Shown: positions 1 through 6,127, counted from the first letter of the stretch. The stretch: 9,765 nt of DNA from Gammaproteobacteria bacterium (GCA_027030565.1 JALVEU010000225.1:1-9765), one strand, 5' to 3'. Notes: a model not told the origin generated them from the sequence alone. Program-made: numbers and translations.

Positions 1-682
1 CAAAGGTCGGAAGCAGGTGTGACCCTGCACGCAGCACCAGGGGCAATGCGAAACGTGCATCGCCCGGCGGCCGATCGGCATCGCCGGGCCCGAGTCCCAC
101 CGCTGCTGCGGCCGTCAGGCGCCCAGGCGGCAGCTCCACCCAATGCACCGTGGGCAACTCCATGGAGACCGATCCGGCGGTCCCGGGCAGGGCCAGGGGA
201 GCGAGCGCCGCCGCCCGGCGTGGATCCAGGCCCAGCCCCCCGGAGCCATAGGGCGCCGCCACCACCGTGGGCACCCCCTCGCGCAACGCATCGGCCAACA
301 TCGCGAGTCGGGAGGTGGTCCCCTGGCTGAGCGGCCAGCTATAGGCCACCAGCGCCGGCAGCAGCTCGGCGAGCCTGCGATGGAAACGGAGCACCACCGA
401 GGCGTCCAGCGGCCACGGTCCCAGAGCATCCAGGCTCCTGCGGTCTACGGTGACGAGCACCACTTCGGCGGCCGCGCGGGCATCGGCCAGGCGCATGGCC
501 GTCCCGTATGCCCAGTGCTCCAGGTCGCGCAACCATCCGGAGAAGGCGAGCACCACGCTGAGCGAGAGCAAGACCGCCAGACCGCGCAGGCGTCGGGTCA
601 GGCGCAACCTGGGCAGGGCCAAAGCGGACCACCGACGACCGGCGCCCCTCCCCTGCCCGGTTCTTTGCTTCGCCCTTTCCAT
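1..682 (-). CDS. CHASE2-domain transmembrane sensor protein, N-terminal part (runs off the left edge)
   Basis: Reading the minus strand from the ATG at 682-680 gives an open frame to the window edge (about 227 codons), so the C-terminus is missing. A basic N-terminus is followed by one hydrophobic segment at about residues 34-50, and then by an extracytoplasmic domain that matches CHASE2. Visible hallmarks are a beta strand ending VVLVTVDRRSLDALGPWP (about 74-91), where D80 and the G-x-WP turn are typical, and a later stretch with the PGDARFALPLVLRAG pattern typical of the end of CHASE2. In this family CHASE2 is a periplasmic sensor, normally followed by three membrane helices and then a cyclase, kinase or GGDEF output; that part is not in the window, so the output is unknown. 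An in-frame TGA 12 bases upstream fixes the ATG at 682 as the first start, although no strong Shine-Dalgarno precedes it. It is transcribed divergently from the DUF1631 gene. Confidence 0.8.
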   Translation of the reverse strand, partial: MERAKQRTGQGRGAGRRWSALALPRLRLTRRLRGLAVLLSLSVVLAFSGWLRDLEHWAYGTAMRLADARAAAEVVLVTVDRRSLDALGPWPLDASVVLRFHRRLAELLPALVAYSWPLSQGTTSRLAMLADALREGVPTVVAAPYGSGGLGLDPRRAAALAPLALPGTAGSVSMELPTVHWVELPPGRLTAAAAVGLGPGDADRPPGDARFALPLVLRAGSHLLPTF

Positions 683-858
683 CGACTTCGCCGCTCATAT
701 TCCCTTCTTCGAAACAAATACTAGGGGCTCGCCCCCGCCTCGCCGCCTGCATGCTGGACAAATCCCCCCAAGGACCCGACGGGAAGTCACTCCCGAGGCC
801 CCGGTAGGTGATGAGAGCGTCACGCTGCGTCGCCATGGCGCGTACAATGGGTCTTGCC
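683..858. other. Divergent intergenic region between the CHASE2 and DUF1631 genes
   Basis: This 176-base gap lies between two divergent genes and should carry both promoters. The only recognisable core element is TACAAT at 843-848, reading to the right. A small GC hairpin (GGGG at 724-727 with CCCC at 732-735) is present but unremarkable. No convincing minus-strand promoter was found. Antisense and sense open frames across it are short, and their translations show no recognisable protein features. Confidence 0.5.
843..848 (+). promoter_or_regulatory. Possible -10 box (TACAAT) for the DUF1631 gene
   Basis: TACAAT matches the sigma70 -10 consensus at 5 of 6 positions. No good -35 lies 16-18 bases upstream, and there is no extended -10 TG. 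If it is used, transcription would begin around 855, only a few bases before the ATG at 859. The message would then be nearly leaderless, and the start codons further upstream could not be used. Confidence 0.3.
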
Positions 859-2958
859 ATGGCTCAACCGCATGATTCGCATGGGAAACGGGAACGGGTG
901 GCCGAGCGGCTGGTGGGCAACAGCCGCAAGCTGTTCGAGTTCGCCATCCGCCAGGTGCAGGCACGCGCACGTGCGGGTCCCACCGGTCATCCGCCGGTGC
1001 CGGACCGGTACGCCTTCAAGGACGCCGTGGAGACCCTCGCCGAGCTCGCTGCCGAGACGCTCGATACCGCCTGCGAGCGCATGCGGGCAAACCTGGACCC
1101 GTCGCCGGAGGTCGTGGACCCGGAGACCGGCCATCTGACCATCATCGAGCCCGAGGAGGAGGCGCTCGGACTTCACATGGCCGCCCTCTGTGCCCCCGTG
1201 GCCGAGCGCCACGGGGAGCGTCTGCGACGCGTGCAGGCGCTGTTGCCGCGCATCGGGCCGATCGCCGATCCCCACGCGCTGGATCCGGACATGTTGCTCG
1301 GGGCGCTCAGCGCTCGCATCGCCCATACCGGGCTCGAGGAGAACGCCAAGCGATTGTGCTGCCGTCTGCTCCTCGAGGCGATGGAACCCCACCTCGGGCC
1401 CTTCTACGAGGCGGCCTGCGGACTCTTGCGCCACCTGCCGCCACCCGAAGACGCCGCTGTCCGCGCCGTGGCGGCCACGCGGACCACCCCCGCGCCTGGG
1501 AGCCTCGACACCTCGGGGCTGATCGTGATCCCGAACCAAGTCCTGGCCACTGGCACCCACCGGAGCGTCGAAGGCGCCACCGTGTCCGGTGACGACACCC
1601 AGGTGCCGGCACTCAGTCCCTTCGAACGCGAGACCATCATCGACGCCTTCACCACCCTACAGCGGGAGCAGGCCGCCAGGGCCGAGCTGTTGCCGCCGGA
1701 AGCCCTCACCCGGCGTGTGGCGGCGGTGCTCTACGCACAGGGCACCTTCAACACGACGCACCTCAGTGCGGCCATCGCTCCCGTGGCGCAGTTCGTACAC
1801 GAAGTGTTCAGCGCGGTTCTCGCCGATACCGCACTGCCCGAGCCCACACGCCCCCCGCTGGCCGCCCTGCAGGTACCCATCACCAAGCTCGCCTTCATGG
1901 ACATGGAGGCCTTCCGCAACCCCGAGCGGCCCGCCCGGCAGCTCCTGCGCACGTACACCGCACTGGCCCTCCACGCCACCGGCCCCGACGCCGATCGAGT
2001 GCTGCAGGGTCTCTCCCGCGCCGTGCGCCACCTCTGCGACCGGTTCGACCGGGACCTCCGCGTCCCGGAACAGACCCTCCGCGCCTTGGAACGGCTGCTG
2101 GCCGAGACCGAGCGCCGTGCCCGGCGCCGCGAGCAAGAGGCTCAGGCGATCCAGAAACGACGCACGCGGCTCCATGCCGCCCAGGAGGAGGTGCAGCGCC
2201 TGTATGCCCAGCGCACCAAGGGTCGAACCGTGCATCCCCGCGTGGCCGGATTCCTGCGCTCGGCGTGGCTGCCTTGCATGGCGCGTGTGCTCGCGGTCAA
2301 GGGCCGCAGCAGCGCTGCCTGGCGGGAGCACGAGTGCCTGCTCGAACAGCTGGTGCTGGCCGGGGCAGGCAACCTCCCACTGGAACGCTTCGACATGATC
2401 CTGGGCCCGCTGGACACACTGGAGGACGAGCTCGCCAGTCTGCTTACCCAGTGTCTGGGCGAACCACCCTCGCAACTGGCCCAACTGATGCGCTGGCTGC
2501 GCGCCACCCGTTTTCGTGCCCTGCAGGCAGCAGTGGCTGTCGGAGAAGCCGGGCGGGCCGGTTCCCTGCCCCCTGCACCACCCCGCCGACGCACCCGGCG
2601 GTCGCCCACGGACACGGCGGAAATGGTCGCACCGTCCGAGGCCGAACTGCGGGCAGCGGCCGCAGCCGCGGACGAACCCACCGCCGCACCACTGCCGCCT
2701 GCAGTGCGCCCCGGAACCTGGTTCGAGATCTACCGGGGCAGCCACCGCCCCAAGCGCCGACTCAAGCTCTCCACGATTCTCCCGGACACGGGCGAGGTCT
2801 TGTTCACCTCGCGCACCGGCGAGGAGGTCGTCACGCTGCCCCTGAAGCAGTTCCTGCGCGATCTGCGTACGGGGCGCAGCCGCCCCATCGAAGACACCAA
2901 CCGCTTCGAAGAGGCCCTGCAGGCGGTGATCCGCAGCCGCACGCAGGGCGAGACCTGA
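859..2958 (+). CDS. DUF1631 family protein
   Basis: The gene encodes about 699 residues with no signal peptide or membrane segment, so it is probably cytoplasmic. It matches DUF1631 (a large family found mainly in Beta- and Gammaproteobacteria, of unknown function and sometimes mislabelled thymidine phosphorylase). Signs of this are an all-helical body, the conserved block ALQVPITKLAFMDMEAF (about 336-352) followed by the NPERPARQLL segment, an Arg/Glu-rich predicted coiled coil at about 409-455, the VAGFLRSAWLPCMARVL block after it, and a C-terminal beta-rich module starting GTWFEIY (about 619-625) and containing LPDTGEVLFTSRTGEEV. That last module recalls a PilZ-type barrel, but I see no clear c-di-GMP-binding motif. 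In-frame starts at 808 (GTG), 811, 835 and 847 are possible. I chose 859 because the earlier codons overlap a candidate -10 box and family members begin shortly before the first helix. The GTAGGTG just before 811 is the best rival ribosome site. The gene appears monocistronic. Confidence 0.85.
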   Translation: MAQPHDSHGKRERVAERLVGNSRKLFEFAIRQVQARARAGPTGHPPVPDRYAFKDAVETLAELAAETLDTACERMRANLDPSPEVVDPETGHLTIIEPEEEALGLHMAALCAPVAERHGERLRRVQALLPRIGPIADPHALDPDMLLGALSARIAHTGLEENAKRLCCRLLLEAMEPHLGPFYEAACGLLRHLPPPEDAAVRAVAATRTTPAPGSLDTSGLIVIPNQVLATGTHRSVEGATVSGDDTQVPALSPFERETIIDAFTTLQREQAARAELLPPEALTRRVAAVLYAQGTFNTTHLSAAIAPVAQFVHEVFSAVLADTALPEPTRPPLAALQVPITKLAFMDMEAFRNPERPARQLLRTYTALALHATGPDADRVLQGLSRAVRHLCDRFDRDLRVPEQTLRALERLLAETERRARRREQEAQAIQKRRTRLHAAQEEVQRLYAQRTKGRTVHPRVAGFLRSAWLPCMARVLAVKGRSSAAWREHECLLEQLVLAGAGNLPLERFDMILGPLDTLEDELASLLTQCLGEPPSQLAQLMRWLRATRFRALQAAVAVGEAGRAGSLPPAPPRRRTRRSPTDTAEMVAPSEAELRAAAAAADEPTAAPLPPAVRPGTWFEIYRGSHRPKRRLKLSTILPDTGEVLFTSRTGEEVVTLPLKQFLRDLRTGRSRPIEDTNRFEEALQAVIRSRTQGET

Positions 2959-2987
2959 ACCCCGGACGTCACGGAACCGCCCGGGCA

Positions 2988-3016
2988 TTGATTCGGCCGG
3001 GGCGAATACCTATATT
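2988..3016 (+). promoter_or_regulatory. Sigma70-type promoter for the sulfur-globule-like gene
   Basis: TTGATT (2988-2993, 4 of 6 matches to the -35 consensus) is separated by exactly 17 bases from TATATT (3011-3016, 5 of 6 matches to the -10). The start point would be near 3023, giving a 5' leader of about 95 bases. The segment from about 3005 to 3060 is clearly AT-richer than the rest of the window, as expected for a promoter. It is the best promoter in the window and suits a strongly expressed structural protein. Confidence 0.65.
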
Positions 3017-3105
3017 AGCATTTGGCTACGTACTTGATTTCGATCAGACTCTAACGCGTGCAGGCCCGTAAACTGGGTACTGCATCAAAAAACGGGACCG
3101 TATCG

Positions 3106-3113
3106 AAGGAGGT
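3106..3113 (+). promoter_or_regulatory. Consensus ribosome binding site (AAGGAGGT)
   Basis: A perfect AAGGAGGT lies with its GGAGG core 6 bases before the ATG at 3119. It is the strongest Shine-Dalgarno in the window, fixes the start of the sulfur-globule-like gene, and with the upstream promoter indicates high expression. Confidence 0.8.
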
Positions 3114-3118
3114 GCGCC

Positions 3119-3448
3119 ATGAAATCTGTTCGCAAGCTCGCGCTTTCTGCTGCACTCGCCACGGCCGCCGCGCTGCCGATGACGCAGGCCCAGGCTTGGT
3201 GGGGCTGGGGCCCCTGGGACTGGTGGGACGGCCCGGGAAGCTGGTGGGGCGATGGCTGGGGCTGGGGTGATTTCGACTTCCGGATTCGCGCCCGAGCCCA
3301 CGGTTGGGGCGATTGGTGGGACTACTACGGCCCGTGGTGGGCCTATCCGCCTCCGTATTGGGCCTATCCCTACTGGGGCGCCTATCCGTACTACGCGCGA
3401 CCCGCAGCACCCGCTCCGGCCCAGCCGCAGCAGCAGGAGAGCAAGTGA
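3119..3448 (+). CDS. Sulfur-globule-type secreted protein, extremely rich in Trp and Tyr
   Basis: This 109-residue protein has a clear Sec signal peptide (MKSVRKLALSAALA..., hydrophobic core about 7-20) with a likely cut after AQA at residue 26. The mature chain of about 83 residues holds 17 Trp and 9 Tyr with many Gly, Pro and Asp. It is arranged as WWGWGPWDWW-like runs up to residue 50, a short polar break (FDFRIRARAHG, 52-62), a second aromatic block and YPYWGAYPYY-like repeats (76-92), then an Ala/Pro/Gln tail. Sulfur globule proteins (Sgp/CV1-CV2 type) of purple and colourless sulfur bacteria are small secreted proteins of this make-up that coat periplasmic sulfur globules. The match rests on composition, size and export, because such low-complexity proteins lack catalytic motifs. 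The Trp excess is unusual, since the classical members are dominated by Gly and Tyr. It has its own promoter and ribosome site and is probably monocistronic. Alternatives are another aromatic-rich envelope or spore-coat-like protein. Confidence 0.65.
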   Translation: MKSVRKLALSAALATAAALPMTQAQAWWGWGPWDWWDGPGSWWGDGWGWGDFDFRIRARAHGWGDWWDYYGPWWAYPPPYWAYPYWGAYPYYARPAAPAPAQPQQQESK

Positions 3449-3465
3449 CCGGGATCTAGACACCT

Positions 3466-3483
3466 GCGCACAGGGACGTGCGC
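3466..3483. terminator. Hairpin after the sulfur-globule-like gene, weak terminator candidate
   Basis: GCGCAC (3466-3471) pairs perfectly with GTGCGC (3478-3483) across a 6-base loop, 17 bases after the stop codon. No T-tract follows, so an intrinsic terminator is doubtful. It may instead protect the 3' end of the message. Confidence 0.25.
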
Positions 3484-3519
3484 CCATCCGGCTGCTCCTC
3501 TCGGCGCAAAGCGATATCA

Positions 3520-3587
3520 TCTCCCCGGGATCGTCGCGGACGATGCCGCAACACGGCGGTGATCGGGAGTTCACGCCGCCGGGGAGA
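3520..3587 (+). promoter_or_regulatory. Three-way-junction leader RNA covering the ribosome binding site of the methyltransferase gene
   Basis: Three helices nest without conflict. P1 pairs TCTCCCCGG (3520-3528) with CCGGGGAGA (3579-3587), 9 perfect pairs. P2 is ATCGTC (3530-3535) with GACGAT (3539-3544) around a 3-base loop. P3 pairs CGGCG-g-TGA (3554-3562) with TCACGCCG (3571-3578), 8 pairs with one bulged G. The joining strand between P2 and P3 is 3545-3553. An alternative small hairpin GCCG/CGGC (3545-3557) competes with P3. The right arm of P1 is the only Shine-Dalgarno-like sequence (GGGGAGAGA) before the ATG at 3595, so P1 would hide it. The pairing is seen in the sequence. A regulatory role (riboswitch, thermosensor or protein site) is inferred, and I do not recognise a named RNA family. 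Confidence 0.45.
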
Positions 3588-3594
3588 GACCTCC

Positions 3595-4269
3595 ATGTCC
3601 GACTATTGGCCCCATGCGAGCCTCCTCGCCGCCGCCTGGGTGCTCTATTTCATCATTCACTCGGCCCTGGCCTCCCTGCGCCTCAAGCGCTGGGTGGCCG
3701 AGCACTGGACGGCCGCCATGCCGCTCTACCGGCTCGGCTACAACCTGCTGGCGGTGGTCCTGTTGATCGGGCCGGTGGGCCTGTTGTGGGCCGATCCAGG
3801 CCCCCCGCTGTGGACCCGCTCCCACTGGATACGCTGGAGTGCCGACCTGCTGGCCCTGGCAGCGGTGGCAGGCTTCGTGGTCTCGCTGCGCTACTATGAC
3901 GGCGCCGAGTTCCTGGGCCTGCGCCAGCTCCGGGAGCATTCCAGGCGTGTGGAAGACCTGGAACGCTTCCGTCTCTCGCCCTTCCATCGCTACGTGCGCC
4001 ACCCGTGGTACTTCTTTGGCCTGGTGATCGTCTGGACACGCGACATGACGGCCGGATGGCTACTCACCTGCGTGCTCGTGACGCTCTACTTCTGGCTCGG
4101 TTCGCGCCTCGAGGAACGCAAGCTCATCGCCTATCACGGCGAGGTCTATCGCCGCTACCGGCGCCTCGTACCGGCACTCGTCCCTCTCCCCTGGCGCCGC
4201 TTGTCCAGGCGGGACTGTGAGGCGCTGCTGGCCACGGATCCCGCTGCATCCGGGCGGTGCGAGCCGTGA
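3595..4269 (+). CDS. NnrU/MddA/ICMT-like integral membrane methyltransferase
   Basis: The product has 224 residues with about five hydrophobic segments (about 8-25, 47-65, 83-99, 138-147 and 153-169). The C-terminal half carries the signature of the isoprenylcysteine carboxyl methyltransferase superfamily: RHPWYF at 135-140, then EER (173-175), HGEVY (181-185) and a closing LVPALVPLP. In the family these residues form the SAM pocket at the membrane face. The N-terminal layout (IIHSALASLRLKRW, then FLGLRQL at 106-112) resembles NnrU and MddA. MddA is the methanethiol S-methyltransferase that makes dimethyl sulfide and is usually somewhat longer. The substrate cannot be read from the sequence. 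A thiol substrate would suit a sulfur oxidiser but is only a guess. The ATG at 3595 is preceded by GGGGAGAG, which lies inside a predicted RNA helix. Its last 210 bases overlap the convergent minus-strand gene, and the overlap covers its conserved EER-HG-Y motif. Confidence 0.7.
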   Translation: MSDYWPHASLLAAAWVLYFIIHSALASLRLKRWVAEHWTAAMPLYRLGYNLLAVVLLIGPVGLLWADPGPPLWTRSHWIRWSADLLALAAVAGFVVSLRYYDGAEFLGLRQLREHSRRVEDLERFRLSPFHRYVRHPWYFFGLVIVWTRDMTAGWLLTCVLVTLYFWLGSRLEERKLIAYHGEVYRRYRRLVPALVPLPWRRLSRRDCEALLATDPAASGRCEP

Positions 4270-5622
4270 GCGAGCACCAGGGCGAGACCGGGACGCATGT
4301 GGCGCGCCCTCGGCGAGCAGGGCGTCGACGGTACGGCGCACCTGCGGATCGTCCCAGTCCAGTCCGCCGTAACGCAGATAACGCAGCCGTCCCGCCTTGT
4401 CCACGAGGACGTTGGTGGGAAAACCGAACACCCGCCAGGGCCGCACGGTGACGCCCTCGGCGTCCAGCAGGATCAGGGCCTCCACGGGCGTGTGCTGGAG
4501 AAAGGCCTCGAGCTGGTCTCGCGGCTCGGCCACGTCCACCGCCAGCACCACCAGGCCACGGTCTCGGTACGCGCGTACGAATCGGTTCAGGGACGGCAGC
4601 TCCGCCACGCAGGGCGGACACCAGCTCGCCCAGAAGTTGAGCAGAACCACCCGTCCCCGGTACGCCCGCAGGTCGTGGATGCGCCCGCTGCGGTCGGGCA
4701 GGCGCAACGCCGGCGCCTCCGGCGCGTCCGGATAGGGCCGGAACCCGGCACCTGCAGCCTGGCCACCACCACCGGAGGCTGCGGCGGGCTTGCGGGATGG
4801 CAGGGGTGCCGGCTCGAAGTGGGCGAGCAGGCGTACGGCACGCCGCACGAGTGCCGGGAAGGCCGCGCGAGCCGCCCGGTCGCGGGCACCGATGGCCTCG
4901 GGAGGCTTGTCGACGAACCCATCGGCCACGCCCTCCAGCCGCTCCACGTACACTGCGGCACCACCCCGACGCAGTGCCGAGACCAACTCCGGCAAGCGCC
5001 AGGCCTGAGTGGTGAGAGCCGGCTGGACCAGATACACGGGCAGATTGGCCAGCGCGGTCTCCGGGACGAACCGGACCTCCTCTCCGGGCTCCGGGAACCC
5101 GGCATAGAGGAATGGGTGGAGCAGGATGAGGCCCCGCAGGTCCCGACTGCCAGGATGAGCCGCCTGCCAGGACCATACGGCATCCAAGACCAGCCGCGCG
5201 CCGCTCTCCGAGGTGAGCACATAGACCCGCCCGGGGGCCGTGTGCACCGCCTCGTCGAGGACCACGCCCACCGCCTGCGGCGGGATGGCATCCAATGCCC
5301 CGTGGCCCGCCGGGATGAAATAGGCCTGGAGCAGGTCCACCAGCCAGACCTCCAGTCCCCTGTCGGCGATGCGCTGAGCCAGCCCCCGGTGGTCACGGTT
5401 GAATCCGAATTCCGAGGGAATCCAGACCACCAGGGCCTCCGGGCGTCGCCCGGACGACGGGACGAAGCGTTCCACGCTCAGCTCCGTCCCGTCCGGAGCC
5501 ACGAGCTCCAGCGGTGTCTGCGCCGGGGCGGCGACCGGTGCGGTCTGGGGCACGCCGCCGGCCGCGGCCAACCCGAGGGTGCCCAGGATCACCCCCCGCA
5601 GGCGATGCTGCGCTAGACTCAT
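4060..5622 (-). CDS. Periplasmic fusion protein: alpha/beta-hydrolase-like domain plus TlpA-like thioredoxin domain
   Basis: From the ATG at 5622 the product has 520 residues. It begins with a signal-peptide-like segment (RLRGVILGTLGLAAAGG, 7-23). Residues about 38-270 look like an alpha/beta-hydrolase fold: strands ALVVWIP (63-69), EVWLVDL (91-97), RVYVLTSESGARLVL (132-146) with a degenerate nucleophile elbow S-E-S-G-A around S140, and GLILLHP (164-170). I see no convincing catalytic His, so activity is doubtful. A Pro/Ala/Gly linker (about 271-300) leads to a TlpA/AhpC-TSA thioredoxin domain (about 301-437) with APALRLPD, FWASWCPPC (C335, C338) and the cis-Pro segment FGFPTNVLVD (399-408). 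That domain should do thiol-disulfide exchange in the periplasm. The last 80 or so residues are Arg/Pro-rich and mostly antisense to the methyltransferase gene, so they are probably an accidental extension. An alternative ATG is at 5640; neither start has a good ribosome site. It diverges from the cytochrome c-556 gene. Confidence 0.75.
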   Translation of the reverse strand: MSLAQHRLRGVILGTLGLAAAGGVPQTAPVAAPAQTPLELVAPDGTELSVERFVPSSGRRPEALVVWIPSEFGFNRDHRGLAQRIADRGLEVWLVDLLQAYFIPAGHGALDAIPPQAVGVVLDEAVHTAPGRVYVLTSESGARLVLDAVWSWQAAHPGSRDLRGLILLHPFLYAGFPEPGEEVRFVPETALANLPVYLVQPALTTQAWRLPELVSALRRGGAAVYVERLEGVADGFVDKPPEAIGARDRAARAAFPALVRRAVRLLAHFEPAPLPSRKPAAASGGGGQAAGAGFRPYPDAPEAPALRLPDRSGRIHDLRAYRGRVVLLNFWASWCPPCVAELPSLNRFVRAYRDRGLVVLAVDVAEPRDQLEAFLQHTPVEALILLDAEGVTVRPWRVFGFPTNVLVDKAGRLRYLRYGGLDWDDPQVRRTVDALLAEGAPHASRSRPGARSRLAPPGCSGIRGQQRLTVPPGQAAPGERDECRYEAPVAAIDLAVIGDELAFLEARTEPEVERHEHAGE

Positions 5623-5659
5623 GCTCAGGCCGCACAACATGCCTAGGGAGCGAGCAATC

Positions 5660-6127
5660 ATGCGTATGAGATACATTGCCATTCTCACGGCCGTTTCCGG
5701 GATGTTCGCAGCAACGGGCCTGCCTGCGCAAGACGAGGACTTCGACGGTGTCATCCGATACCGGCAGGGTGTCATGAAGGCCCAGGCGGGTCACATGGCC
5801 GCTTTGTCCCAGATCGTCCGCGGACACGTCCCGGATCCCGAGCACCGTCTGGCCGAACTGCACGCCCGAGCCCTCGTCGGGCTCTTGGAGGACCTGGACC
5901 ATTGGTTTCCCGAAGGCTCGGACTTCGGCGAGACCCGCGCCGAGGCACGCATCTGGGAGCGCTGGGACGATTTCCACCAGGCCTACGAGGAGGCTGAAGA
6001 CCGGGCCGAGGCCCTGGTGAAAGCGGTGAAGAAGGGAGAGTCCAAGGCCATCGCCAAGGCGTTCAAGGGGTTGGCCGACGCCTGCAAGGCATGCCACAAG
6101 GACTTTCGCGCCGAAGAAGAGGACTGA
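5660..6127 (+). CDS. Class II c-type cytochrome (cytochrome c-556 / c' family)
   Basis: This 155-residue protein starts at ATG 5660, with AGGGAG (5645-5650) as ribosome site. The signal peptide is RYIAILTAVSGMFAATGLPA (residues about 4-23), giving a mature four-helix-bundle-sized chain of about 130 residues. The single heme motif CKACH sits near the C-terminus, as is diagnostic for class II cytochromes. An N-terminal IRYRQGVMKAQAGHMAAL helix supplies the typical R-Q-x-x-M pattern, whose Met would make this a low-spin, six-coordinate c-556 rather than a high-spin c'. It should act as a soluble periplasmic electron carrier. It is the first gene of a cluster with the diheme cytochrome (37-base overlap) and gloB. 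Its promoter must lie within the start of the divergent hydrolase-thioredoxin gene, but I see no convincing core element there. The partner enzyme is unknown. Confidence 0.88.
   Translation: MRMRYIAILTAVSGMFAATGLPAQDEDFDGVIRYRQGVMKAQAGHMAALSQIVRGHVPDPEHRLAELHARALVGLLEDLDHWFPEGSDFGETRAEARIWERWDDFHQAYEEAEDRAEALVKAVKKGESKAIAKAFKGLADACKACHKDFRAEEED

Noticed and set aside
143..724. Plus-strand open frame of 193 codons
   Set aside because: It is antisense to the CHASE2 domain, Gln/Gly/Arg-rich, and has no ribosome site or family resemblance.
339..860. Minus-strand open frame of 173 codons with an ATG at 707 preceded by AAGGGA
   Set aside because: It overlaps the CHASE2 gene in another frame on the same strand. 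Its translation is low-complexity Ala/Arg/Gly, whereas the other frame gives a clear membrane segment and CHASE2 motifs. The AAGGGA is too close to that ATG.
820..1560. Minus-strand open frame of 246 codons
   Set aside because: It is an in-register antisense shadow of the start of the DUF1631 gene, rich in Gly and Arg without a fold signature.
1657..2988. Minus-strand open frame of 443 codons
   Set aside because: It is antisense to the DUF1631 gene and in codon register with it, where stops appear only opposite rare TTA, CTA or TCA codons. The translation has no recognisable domain, while the plus strand has clear family motifs.
4124..5176. Second minus-strand open frame of 350 codons
   Set aside because: It shares its strand with the fusion gene but is in a different frame, with a Gly/Ala/Arg-rich translation lacking the thioredoxin motif.
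4297..5616. Plus-strand open frame of 439 codons
   Set aside because: It lies opposite the hydrolase-thioredoxin gene, whose CPPC motif and signal peptide show that the minus strand codes. The frame is a GC-driven shadow.
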